Shown: positions 39,161 through 47,435 of the stretch, piece after piece
Numbering within the stretch: the stretch's first letter is position 1
Layout: every line of letters begins with the position of its first letter
Source: Leptolyngbya sp. Cla-17
GTDB taxonomy: Bacteria > Cyanobacteriota > Cyanobacteriia > Leptolyngbyales > Leptolyngbyaceae
Assembly (NCBI RefSeq): GCF_016807185.1
Contig: NZ_JAEVYN010000003.1
Span: forward strand, 310,001 to 374,000
Direction of reading: 5' to 3'
Length of the DNA: 64,000 nucleotides
Notes under the pieces: model-generated
What the model saw: only the letters and a program-made list of their open reading frames with translations
Told to the model about the DNA's origin: nothing
Database searches by the model: none
Made by a program: the position numbers and the translations under genes

Positions 39161-39856
39161 ATGGTATCCCCACCGCTCAAGATTCTTTTAGTCGAGGACG
39201 ATGAACTCTTTCGTCTCGGTTTACGGGTGCGGCTAGAGCGGGAGCCAGGGCTGGAAATTGTGGCAGAGGCAGAAGATGGGGAGACGGCGATCGAAATGGT
39301 CAAATCTCACTTGCTCAACATCGTCGTTTTAGATCTTGGACTACCGGGTTTAGGCGGTGTTGATGCCTGTCGGCAGATCAGACAGTTGGCTCCGAATCTC
39401 CCAGTTCTAGTGCTCACCTCGCATACACAAAAAGCATTGATTAACCGAATTATTGAAGTTGGAGCACAAGGCTATTGCATCAAAGGTGCACCATCACAGA
39501 CTCTAATTCTTGCGATTCAATCAGTCGCCGCTGGAGCATCCTGGTGGGATTCTGCCGCTACAACTGAAATTCGCGCTGCCTTTGAAAGTAATTCCAGTGC
39601 CATGTCTGCGAATGTTTCAGATAACTCGGCTCCTGTTCTAACGCGGCGAGAACAGGAAATCCTGGCTTTGATTGCGGATGGCAATACCAACCAGGAGATT
39701 GCTCAGATGTTATACATTGCGCCAGGAACGGTGCGAGTTCATGTTCATGCCATTTTGCAGAAGCTAGACGTGCGCGATCGCACCCAAGCTGCTGTCATCG
39801 CAATTAGAGACAACCTGATTGCTGAAGACCTGCTTTCTGAGACAACCGATTTGTAA
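39161..39856 (+). CDS. NarL/FixJ-type response regulator
   Basis: The ATG at 39161 begins MVSPPLKILLVEDDELFRLG, so the longer frame from 39110 is rejected. 231 residues: receiver domain with acidic pair EDD, phospho-Asp in NIVVLDLGLPGLGG (near 57), Thr/Ser in VLVLTSHT and Lys in YCIKGAPS; then a LuxR-type HTH (LTRREQEILALIADGNTNQE, TVRVHVHAILQKLDV) near the C-terminus. This is not the OmpR-type KdpE usually paired with KdpD. It follows the kinase by 2 bases, so the two form one pair, probably binding the shared promoter region upstream. Confidence 0.9.
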   Translation: MVSPPLKILLVEDDELFRLGLRVRLEREPGLEIVAEAEDGETAIEMVKSHLLNIVVLDLGLPGLGGVDACRQIRQLAPNLPVLVLTSHTQKALINRIIEVGAQGYCIKGAPSQTLILAIQSVAAGASWWDSAATTEIRAAFESNSSAMSANVSDNSAPVLTRREQEILALIADGNTNQEIAQMLYIAPGTVRVHVHAILQKLDVRDRTQAAVIAIRDNLIAEDLLSETTDL

Positions 39857-40389
39857 TTCCTTGCATTAGGGGTCGAGCCGCCATATGACCAAAAAAGTGC
39901 AAGATGAGCTGGAAAGCCTTATTTGAATTGAGTTTTAGAGAATCTATTGAAGGCGAGGCTCAGCAGCAGCACTTCTGTGGGAGTGGCAGAAGTGCTACGA
40001 GAGAATGGGGCTTTCAACCGCTGACCGAACAAACCCTTGAGCGTCTTTCAACTGCAATAAAGCATCTTGCACATCTAGCGGGTAACGAGTGCCAATGACC
40101 TTCCCTAAATCGCGATCGCCGCCCCGTTTTTCATGACGACGATATAAAAGCCGAAAGCTTTGTGCATCCCCATGAAGGCTTTGCTGTACGAGGTGACTAT
40201 CATCACTTTCGGGCAGGCTTTCGTGAAACGCAGTTGACACAATGAACCCCTGCAAAACACTCCTCCATCAAATTTGGAGTTACGTTTAATTAGACCAGCT
40301 CACAGGCAGAAAGGTTCAGGTGATTGATAGAAATTGTGAAATGAGCAGTCCAGTGAGACGGCATATTTTTTGGGTTAGAGGATGATAAA
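39857..40389 (-). pseudogene. gene remnants: ECF sigma N-terminus fused to an RHH-like fragment
   Basis: A reverse-strand frame at 39995-40255 begins with features of a SigG-type ECF sigma factor N-terminus (DDSHLVQQSLHGDAQSFRLL, YRRHE) and then runs directly into RGGDRDLGKVIGTRYPLDVQ and LKDAQGFVRSAVESPIL, a fragment that looks like a small ribbon-helix-helix family. The two do not belong together, so this is a recombined remnant. A related fragment (PQGFVRSAGDAALREQG) lies at 57,676-57,770. The rest of the gap (39,857-39,994, 40,256-40,389) holds no gene I can support. Confidence 0.45.
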
Positions 40390-43311
40390 TTGGCAGTCAC
40401 CCCCAAGGTAAGCGTCCCCATGCAACCCGCCCAGACCTTCCGCCTTGCTGTTACGCTACTGCTGACTTCTGGGTTTCCCCTACTTCTCACTCCTGATGTG
40501 CTACTCCCTGCTGCCGCCCAAACTATCCCAGATTACGAAGTCTCACGGGAAGGGGATCGGCTCTTTCAGAAAGGCGAACAGCTGTTATTGCAGGGCAAAT
40601 CAAAAGCTGCCATTCAAACCTTTGAGCAAATCTTGAACTTCAAGAAAGATAACCCCGCCACTCTGGATAAGATAGGCGAGGCATATCTGGGTATGGGACA
40701 GTACGATCGCGCCCTACAAACCTTGCAAACAGCTCTCACTCAAGCGCGTAATCAAAACAACGATCGCCAAACTGCCGCAACTCTGACCAATCTTGCCGAT
40801 GCCCATCGGGCAAAGGGCGACTATGCCACAGCGATCGAATTGACACAACAGGCGATCGCGATTCAAACCCGTCTGAAAGATCATCTGGAATTGGGCAAAA
40901 GCCACCTGATTTGGGGTGCGGCGTTGGTGGGCAAAGGCAACAATGACAAAGCTTTTGAGCCGCTGAAACAAGGATTAGATGAGCTGAAACAAGGCACAGA
41001 AAACCCTAAATCGCGGGTTTGGGAAGGACGAATTTTAGCGTGGGTGGGTCGGGCGCAGTCGCTGACCAAACAGCCAGAACAAGGTTTGCAGACGATGCAG
41101 CAGGCGTTGGTGATCAATCGAGCGATGGGAGATCGCAAGATGGAAGGCACCACGCTATTTTTCATGGGATTAACCCAAATTGAGCAGGAAAAACCGGAAC
41201 CTGCGATCGACTTTTATCAACAATCCTTGGCGGTGTATCAAACTACGGACGATCGCGCTTCCGTCGGCTATTTGCACAATCACATCGGCATTGCCCATTA
41301 TCGGCTGAAGCAATATCCCACAGCGTTGACCCATTTCCAACAAGCCTTACAGATACACCAAGCAGGCGATCGCCCCAAGGCAGATATTGCCCAAGTTTGG
41401 ACTAATTTGGGCGATGCATATAAACAACAAAAGCAATACCCTCAAGCCCAAGAACACTATCAGCAAGCGTTGACCCTCTATCGACAGCTAAAAAATCCGC
41501 AGCAAGAAATCCAGGTTTTGAGCAGCATTGGCTATACCTACTTGTTCCATAGCAATGTTCGCCGCTCTCAAGGGGATTATACTCAGGCTGAAACCCTTTC
41601 AGAGCAAGGCTTAGCCACCTTTCAGCAACAGTTAGAAGTAGCACGCGGCAATCGCGATCGCCCCCAAGAACTGTGGGCGCTGAAGGCAATCGCCCAAGCT
41701 TATGGCAACATTGGGCAGGCGATTCATGGTAGTGGAAACTATGCGGGAGCCGTGAAACCGTATGAGCAATCCCTTCCGATCTGGCAGCAGGCACAAACAC
41801 TTGCTACAGACCTTAAAGACGCAGAGGCAAGCCAAGAAATCACGCAGGCAATTTTTCAGACGCGGACGGGAATCGTCAATGCTTACAATGCGCTAAATCA
41901 ATACGCTGAAGCGTTAGAGCAAATGCGCCAGCTGCGTGCTCTGCTCCAAGCGACCGGAAAACCCGATAACGAACAGAGCCTAATCTTCTTAGAACACACG
42001 ATTTACAATGGTTTAGCCAATCGCCACAACACCCCAGAACAGTACGACAAATTTTTAGACTATTCCCAAAAAGCGATCGCCCTTGCCGAGAAACTCCAGC
42101 CTCCTGGCACAGAACTGCAACATTGGGGAGGGATTGCCCAGGTCTACCGGTTTCGAGGGCAATATGCCCAAGCTTTAGCGATCCATCAGCGCGTGTTGGC
42201 GCGATCGCGGGAGGTGCAAAATCGTGAACAGGAAATTTTTGCCCTGCTCTCCATCGGCATCATTTATAAAGATCAAGCAAACTATGCTCAAGCACTTGCC
42301 TATTACGAACAAGCCCTCCAACTCAGCCGAGGCTACATCACGAAAGAAAGCATTGCCCTAAACAATATCGCCAATATCTACGTTATTCAGGGTAACTACG
42401 CGCAGGCATTAGCAATTTATCAAGATCGATTAGCGAGAAATCAAAAAACTGTGGAGCAATTGTCCGCAGGGGTTACTCCCCAAAACATCCGTTGGCTGTG
42501 TCAAGAGCGAAATAATTTTCGCAGTGGCAAAGATCCTCAAGCCAGGCCCGGATCTTCTTCACAAGTGTGTGCTACGCCTGATACTTTGCCCACAGGCTAT
42601 ATTTTTGACTCATTCAAATTCAGGATTGCCACCTGGCGAGGGAGTGTGCTGCATGCCGTAGCGACAAATTTTAACAATTTGGGAACTGTATATGACGACC
42701 AGGGCAACTACCCAAAAGCCCAGGAACTCTACCAACAATCCCTGGCGATTAACCGTCAGCAGCAGGATCGAGCAGACGAGGCATACAATCTAAATAACTT
42801 GGGAGTAGTGGCGCTCAATCAAGGAGATTATGCCAAAGCGACCCAATTGATCCAGCAAGCTCTGAAGATTGCCGTTGTGCAGAATAACCGCAGCGGCGAA
42901 ATCGCCTATCGTACAAACTTGGGGCAAATTGCCAGCGATCAAGGTAATTATGCAGCAGCTTTGGAAATCTACCAGACTGTTCTAGCTTTAGCACAAAAGA
43001 TCGGGCAACGCGCCGCTGAAGCAAAAATTCTGGATAACATTGCAGAAGTGCATCGTTACAAAGGCGACTATGCCAAGGCTTTAACCACCTATCAACAAGC
43101 GCTGAAAATTCACCAGGAAATTGGGCAACCTACGGGTACGGTGTCGGTGTTGCTGCATCAGGGGGCACTGCACCGTCAGTTGGGTGAATATTCGCTGGCG
43201 ATCGCTACCCATCAACAAGCCTTGGCAACAGCCCAAAAAATCGGCACAAAACCGCAGGAAGCCGCAGCCTTGCTTGCCTTGCCTCCGATTATCGCGACCA
43301 GGGCAATTTAG
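40390..43311 (+). CDS. TPR repeat part of a frameshifted TPR-CHAT protein
   Basis: This 973-residue frame starts at TTG 40390. An ATG at 40420 (MQPAQTFRLAVTLLLTSGFP) gives a cleaner signal peptide ending near LLPAAAQ, and I consider it the more likely start. The rest is a long array of tetratricopeptide repeats with the Tyr/Ala/Leu pattern (for example GEAYLGMGQYDRALQTLQTA, LGTVYDDQGNYPKAQELYQQ). The frame ends abruptly at IIATRAI; a -1 shift around 43,280 continues smoothly as CLASDYRDQGNLDASLKHYQ into the CHAT-containing frame downstream. The repeats probably bind partner proteins outside the cytoplasm or at the membrane. Joined, the gene spans 1,612 codons. Confidence 0.8.
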   Translation: MAVTPKVSVPMQPAQTFRLAVTLLLTSGFPLLLTPDVLLPAAAQTIPDYEVSREGDRLFQKGEQLLLQGKSKAAIQTFEQILNFKKDNPATLDKIGEAYLGMGQYDRALQTLQTALTQARNQNNDRQTAATLTNLADAHRAKGDYATAIELTQQAIAIQTRLKDHLELGKSHLIWGAALVGKGNNDKAFEPLKQGLDELKQGTENPKSRVWEGRILAWVGRAQSLTKQPEQGLQTMQQALVINRAMGDRKMEGTTLFFMGLTQIEQEKPEPAIDFYQQSLAVYQTTDDRASVGYLHNHIGIAHYRLKQYPTALTHFQQALQIHQAGDRPKADIAQVWTNLGDAYKQQKQYPQAQEHYQQALTLYRQLKNPQQEIQVLSSIGYTYLFHSNVRRSQGDYTQAETLSEQGLATFQQQLEVARGNRDRPQELWALKAIAQAYGNIGQAIHGSGNYAGAVKPYEQSLPIWQQAQTLATDLKDAEASQEITQAIFQTRTGIVNAYNALNQYAEALEQMRQLRALLQATGKPDNEQSLIFLEHTIYNGLANRHNTPEQYDKFLDYSQKAIALAEKLQPPGTELQHWGGIAQVYRFRGQYAQALAIHQRVLARSREVQNREQEIFALLSIGIIYKDQANYAQALAYYEQALQLSRGYITKESIALNNIANIYVIQGNYAQALAIYQDRLARNQKTVEQLSAGVTPQNIRWLCQERNNFRSGKDPQARPGSSSQVCATPDTLPTGYIFDSFKFRIATWRGSVLHAVATNFNNLGTVYDDQGNYPKAQELYQQSLAINRQQQDRADEAYNLNNLGVVALNQGDYAKATQLIQQALKIAVVQNNRSGEIAYRTNLGQIASDQGNYAAALEIYQTVLALAQKIGQRAAEAKILDNIAEVHRYKGDYAKALTTYQQALKIHQEIGQPTGTVSVLLHQGALHRQLGEYSLAIATHQQALATAQKIGTKPQEAAALLALPPIIATRAI

Positions 43312-43397
43312 ATGCGTCACTGAAGCACTATCAACAGGTTCTGGCGATCGCTCAAGCCATTGGCAATCGTTATGGCGAAGCCTCCACACTTCAGGGT

Positions 43398-45227
43398 TTG
43401 GGTCGGCTTTATCTCCAGCAAGCCCAACCGGCACAAGCCGCTAGTACTTTCCAGCAAGCCCTGATTGCTCAACAGCAAATGGGAGTCCGTGCTGATGCTG
43501 CCGCTACCCTAAGCTTTTTAGGGCAGGCTCAAACTCAACTAGGCAAAGCAACTGAAGCCCAATCCGCTTTGCAGGAAGCCTTAGTCGTTGCACAAGAGGC
43601 GGGCGATCGCCCTACACAGGCTCAAGCCCTTAGCCATTTGGGTGAGTTGTTTGCCAAACAAAAACAGCCAGAACTGGCGATCGCTTTTTACAAACAATCG
43701 ATCAACGTGCGGGAAGAGATTAAGGGTGGGCTGAAAAGTTTATCGCGATCGCAGCAAGAATCTTATACCCAGACGGTGTCTGGCACCTATCGGGCTTTGG
43801 CAGATTTGCTCTTGGCACAGGGGCGAATTCTGGAAGCACAGCAGGTGTTGGAGCTACTGAAAATCCAGGAAATTCGCGAATTCACCCGTGAAGTAAAAAC
43901 CGCTCAATCTGCCGGGATTGCGACGACTGCAAGTGAAGCAAAAATCCTTAAAGAACACGGCAGCCTGATCGCCTTTGGGCAAAAAGTGGAAACCTGCAAA
44001 CAGAGCCGCTGTGCCCAACTCAGCCAACTTAACGACCAGCAGCAAGTGCTGACTCAGCAATATAACCAAACCGTTACCAGCTTTGAAAAAGAAATCCGTC
44101 GGCGCAAATCGGTGGATGATGCCCTGCTCGACCCGCGCAACCTGTCGTCTAAGGCGAAGGAAATTGTAGAATCGCAACCGGGCACGGTGTTGATTTATCC
44201 GTTTGTGTTGGAAGACAAAATCTGGCTGCTGTGGGCGGCAAAAGGCGGGATTATCAAAAGTGTGGCGGTGCCCGTTTCCCGAAAACAACTAGGGGAAACC
44301 GTGGTGCAATTTCGCCAAGCGGTGCAAAGTCAGAGTCCGGGCGATCGCCAAGCCATGCTCACGACTGGAAAGCAACTGTATGACTGGCTGATCAAACCAC
44401 TGGAACCGGAACTGAAAGCCAATAAGATTCAAAATCTCGTGTTTTCGCTGGATCGCGTCACCCGCTACATTCCTATGAGTGCCCTGTTTGATGGCGAAAA
44501 GTATTTGATTGAAAACTATGCTGTCTCCACCGTGCTTTCTGCCGATTTAACCGATCTGCGCGATAGACTGCCCGCCAGTAATCAAACCTCCATTTTGGCT
44601 TTGGGTGCATCTGAGTTTAAAGATAAGGACTACAGCCCGTTGCCGAGTGTGCCTGCCGAATTAAACGCGATCGTCCAGCAAAAATCTCCATCAAATCAAT
44701 TGAACGGCGGGTTTTCTGGCTCAAAATTTCTCAACCAGTCGTTTAACTTTCGCGCACTGCGAGACAATTTGATTGCCCACAAAATCTTGCACATTGCTAC
44801 TCACGGCAAGTTTGTCTCTGGTCGCCCAGAAGATTCTTTTCTCGTGTTGGGCAGTGGCGAGAAACTGACTATCCCAGAAATCAAAACCCTGCAAGATTTG
44901 AATAATATCCATCTTGTGGTGCTGTCTGCCTGCGAAACGGCGTTGGGCGGTGCGGATCAAGATGGAGTAGAAATCTCTGGACTCAGCTCTTATTTTTTGA
45001 GCAATGGTGCCAAAGCTGTGATTGCGTCTTTATGGAGTGTGAATGATGCGAGTACCAGTGTGTTGATGTATGAGTTTTATCGCACTCTGGCTGCTAGCAC
45101 TGCCAAAAAGCCAATGACCAAGACTGAAGCCTTGCGTCAAGCTCAGTTATCTCTCATCCGCGAGGGTGGAAATTTTGCCCGTCCTTTCTACTGGGCACCG
45201 TTTATCTTGATTGGCAATGGGCAGTGA
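43398..45227 (+). CDS. CHAT protease domain part of the frameshifted TPR-CHAT protein
   Basis: This 609-residue frame continues the TPR array (the frame is open upstream to about 43,285) and ends in a CHAT domain, a caspase-like protease fold. It contains the segments VLIYPFVLEDKIWLLWAAKG, DRVTRYIPMSALFDGEKYLI, catalytic His in KILHIATHGKF (near residue 467), and Cys in VVLSACETALGG (near 511), plus GAKAVIASLWSVNDASTSVL and the C-terminal RPFYWAPFILIGNG. Both catalytic residues are kept. Without repair of the frameshift this part would need its own start (ATG 43398, internal). It could be a genuine split, but one gene disrupted by an indel is more likely. Confidence 0.85.
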   Translation: MGRLYLQQAQPAQAASTFQQALIAQQQMGVRADAAATLSFLGQAQTQLGKATEAQSALQEALVVAQEAGDRPTQAQALSHLGELFAKQKQPELAIAFYKQSINVREEIKGGLKSLSRSQQESYTQTVSGTYRALADLLLAQGRILEAQQVLELLKIQEIREFTREVKTAQSAGIATTASEAKILKEHGSLIAFGQKVETCKQSRCAQLSQLNDQQQVLTQQYNQTVTSFEKEIRRRKSVDDALLDPRNLSSKAKEIVESQPGTVLIYPFVLEDKIWLLWAAKGGIIKSVAVPVSRKQLGETVVQFRQAVQSQSPGDRQAMLTTGKQLYDWLIKPLEPELKANKIQNLVFSLDRVTRYIPMSALFDGEKYLIENYAVSTVLSADLTDLRDRLPASNQTSILALGASEFKDKDYSPLPSVPAELNAIVQQKSPSNQLNGGFSGSKFLNQSFNFRALRDNLIAHKILHIATHGKFVSGRPEDSFLVLGSGEKLTIPEIKTLQDLNNIHLVVLSACETALGGADQDGVEISGLSSYFLSNGAKAVIASLWSVNDASTSVLMYEFYRTLAASTAKKPMTKTEALRQAQLSLIREGGNFARPFYWAPFILIGNGQ

Positions 45228-45273
45228 GTAGTATTCCTTGAAAGCAGGGCTGTGATGGGCGCAATCGCAAAAC

Positions 45274-45992
45274 TTACAGCACCGAAGTGACGGGCAAAAT
45301 CGCCTTGGGCAACAGTCCATGGACTCCTTTTTGGGGACTGTTCACAACCTGGGTAATGTGGAAATTCACCGCCAAACTGCATAGCACGTAGGCTTCTTCC
45401 GCAGGCAACCGATGAAGCGCTGCAAAAACTCAATCATTTGCTGGAGCGCGTGTTCAAAGGCATGACCGAGAGTATTGCCAAAGCCCATGGTGATGAAGTC
45501 GGTGGCAGTTTCAGCGATCGGAGCGGTCAATGTTAAATCTTTGCGGACGATCAGTTGAATAGTGCCATTCATCGAGGTTTCGATCGCGGTCACATTCACT
45601 TCACCATCACCTTGAACAGCATGACCATCGCCGATTGAAAACAGGGCTCCTGGCACAAAGATCGGCAAAAATAAGCGTGATCCTGCCTGGAGCTGGCGAT
45701 TATCAATGTTGCCACCGTAGAGTCCGGGCGGAATAGAAGACCGATCATCCTCCGTTGCCACGCCCAAAATGCCAAAAAATGGCTGAAGCGGTAGCCGAAT
45801 GCCAGTGTCAGGCGGAAACTCAGCAATCCTTTTCTCTAAATCTAGCGGGATGAAGCGCAGGGCAGCTTGAGTGAACTGCTGGGGCAAAGCGCCCATCATC
45901 TTTTGATATTTGTCCTTGCGGATTGCGTGTATTGCTTCAGATCCTCGAATTCTGGAATTAATAGAGTTTTCAGTGAAGATACGGCTATCCAT
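45274..45992 (-). pseudogene. acetamidase/formamidase family fragment with frameshift
   Basis: The frame from 45992 contains typical acetamidase/formamidase sequence: LPLQPFFGILGVATEDDRSS, GLYGGNIDNRQLQAGSRLFL, FVPGALFSIGDGHAVQGDGE and VNVTAIETSMNGTIQLIV. At about 45,415 the frame shifts. The other frame continues correctly as PAEEAYVLCSLAVNFHITQV, VNSPQKGVHGLLPKAILPVT to TAA at 45274-45276. The N-terminal about 80 residues of the family are missing, since the frame begins with unrelated sequence. So the gene has both an N-terminal deletion and a frameshift. It lies convergent to the CHAT gene, with 46 bases between them. Confidence 0.75.
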
Positions 45993-46145
45993 AAATAGAG
46001 ATCGCCTTTAAATGGATACTTTGCAATTTAGAAGATGGCTTAAAAGGTAAAGCTGTTGCCCTATTGCTGCTTTCTGTAAATTAGTGACTTCTCAGACACA
46101 CTCTTAGGCACTCAGGAAACTTTATGGGTAAATCAATGGAAACAG

Positions 46146-47384
46146 ATGGTCATTACTCTAAACTCCAACAAACAAGTGATACCCGAACGAATTGAGCAGC
46201 TACTAGCAGATTGGAAAATGCGGTTAGACCTAGCAAGCCAGAATATGCTTGCCCTTCAGGGGCTGACCACCTATCAACGGTTGGCAGGTGAAGCCGGGTT
46301 CCCAAAGACACAACTAACTGGGACTACTGCAATACAGGTTGCTGCTGCCCTTGATGCCATGAACCAGGTTTTTCAGTATTTTGATCTGCTGCTGGCAACG
46401 ATTAGTCGGGCAGCAGCATTATACAAGCAAGTTCCGCGATTTCTTGGAAGTGATCAAAAGCTGCAAGCAGTTGAAGAGTTGTTAATCGGGCAATCCATTC
46501 AGTTGTCCGTTGTACAGGTTCCCTTGGCGCAACGAAGTTTGTTAAGCGCAGCGGAAACCACCTGCACAGTGACACCAGATAACCTTCTGGCAATGATGAC
46601 CCTTACCTTTGAAACTGCCAGAGATACGATTTTGGCGATTGATGTTGCCTGGTCTCACTTAGAACTAACTCTTTCCCGGGTGGAAGCCGAGATTCAGCCC
46701 TTACGGCAGCAGGTGAATATGTTGGGAGGGAATAACCTGATTGACTTAAGAGTAATTCAGCAGGAGATCGCACCACTCCGAGATCGGGTTACGACCGATC
46801 CGTTAGGAGTGAAAGATGAGTTTGAGCAGCAAATCCAGCCGTTAATTGAGCGAGTTAAGGATAGTCTGAATCAGGTCTTGCAGCAGCACAATCAGATCCA
46901 GGATGGATTGGCGATCGCTCACACGTTGTTGCAGAATCTTACAGAATTAAACCAGCAAGCACATACAGCCTATGCTGAAAGCTTAGAGAAGGTAAGGGAT
47001 CACTCCGGCTTACAACCGCCTCTATCAGCAGATCATTTGGATGCCCTATGCCAGTGGTTATCCCGCTTGGAAACCCGATTTGCGGAAGGATTAGTCAATC
47101 CGATCCAAGTGGGTTTAGAAAATTGGACTGCAAATGTGAAAGCCGCGATCGCGATCGAACAACGTGCCGTCAGTGCCAATTGCTATCCTCTGGAAACTCG
47201 TCGCGAACTCCGGGGACGGTTAGCGGCACTGAAGGCAAAAGCCTTGGCGCGTGGACGGGCGGAAGACCCAATTTTGGCTGACCTCTCTGCCCAGGCAAAA
47301 CAAATCTTATATACCCGCCCGACTGACTTAACTAAAGCGATTGAGTTGGTGACTCAGTACGAGAGGCACCTGAACGATCGCTAA
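46146..47384 (+). CDS. helical protein, first gene of the PknG-type operon
   Basis: This 412-residue protein is almost entirely helical, with several coiled-coil-like stretches (for example QQIQPLIERVKDSLNQVLQQ, AAIEQRAVSANCYPLE). It has no membrane segment, zinc motif or enzyme signature. I do not recognise the family. It lies 52 bases upstream of the PknG-type kinase in the same direction and heads the six-gene operon, so it may be a scaffold or substrate of the kinase. The C-terminus (ELRGRLAALKAKALARGRAE) is basic. Confidence 0.7.
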   Translation: MVITLNSNKQVIPERIEQLLADWKMRLDLASQNMLALQGLTTYQRLAGEAGFPKTQLTGTTAIQVAAALDAMNQVFQYFDLLLATISRAAALYKQVPRFLGSDQKLQAVEELLIGQSIQLSVVQVPLAQRSLLSAAETTCTVTPDNLLAMMTLTFETARDTILAIDVAWSHLELTLSRVEAEIQPLRQQVNMLGGNNLIDLRVIQQEIAPLRDRVTTDPLGVKDEFEQQIQPLIERVKDSLNQVLQQHNQIQDGLAIAHTLLQNLTELNQQAHTAYAESLEKVRDHSGLQPPLSADHLDALCQWLSRLETRFAEGLVNPIQVGLENWTANVKAAIAIEQRAVSANCYPLETRRELRGRLAALKAKALARGRAEDPILADLSAQAKQILYTRPTDLTKAIELVTQYERHLNDR

Positions 47385-47435
47385 CTGAAATCAGAACCAG
47401 ATCACTCAACCCTCTACCCCTTACTCGGATGAACT

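Noticed and set aside
44000..44290. Reverse-strand 144-codon frame in the CHAT gene
   Set aside because: It is antisense to the CHAT coding region, which has clear family motifs.
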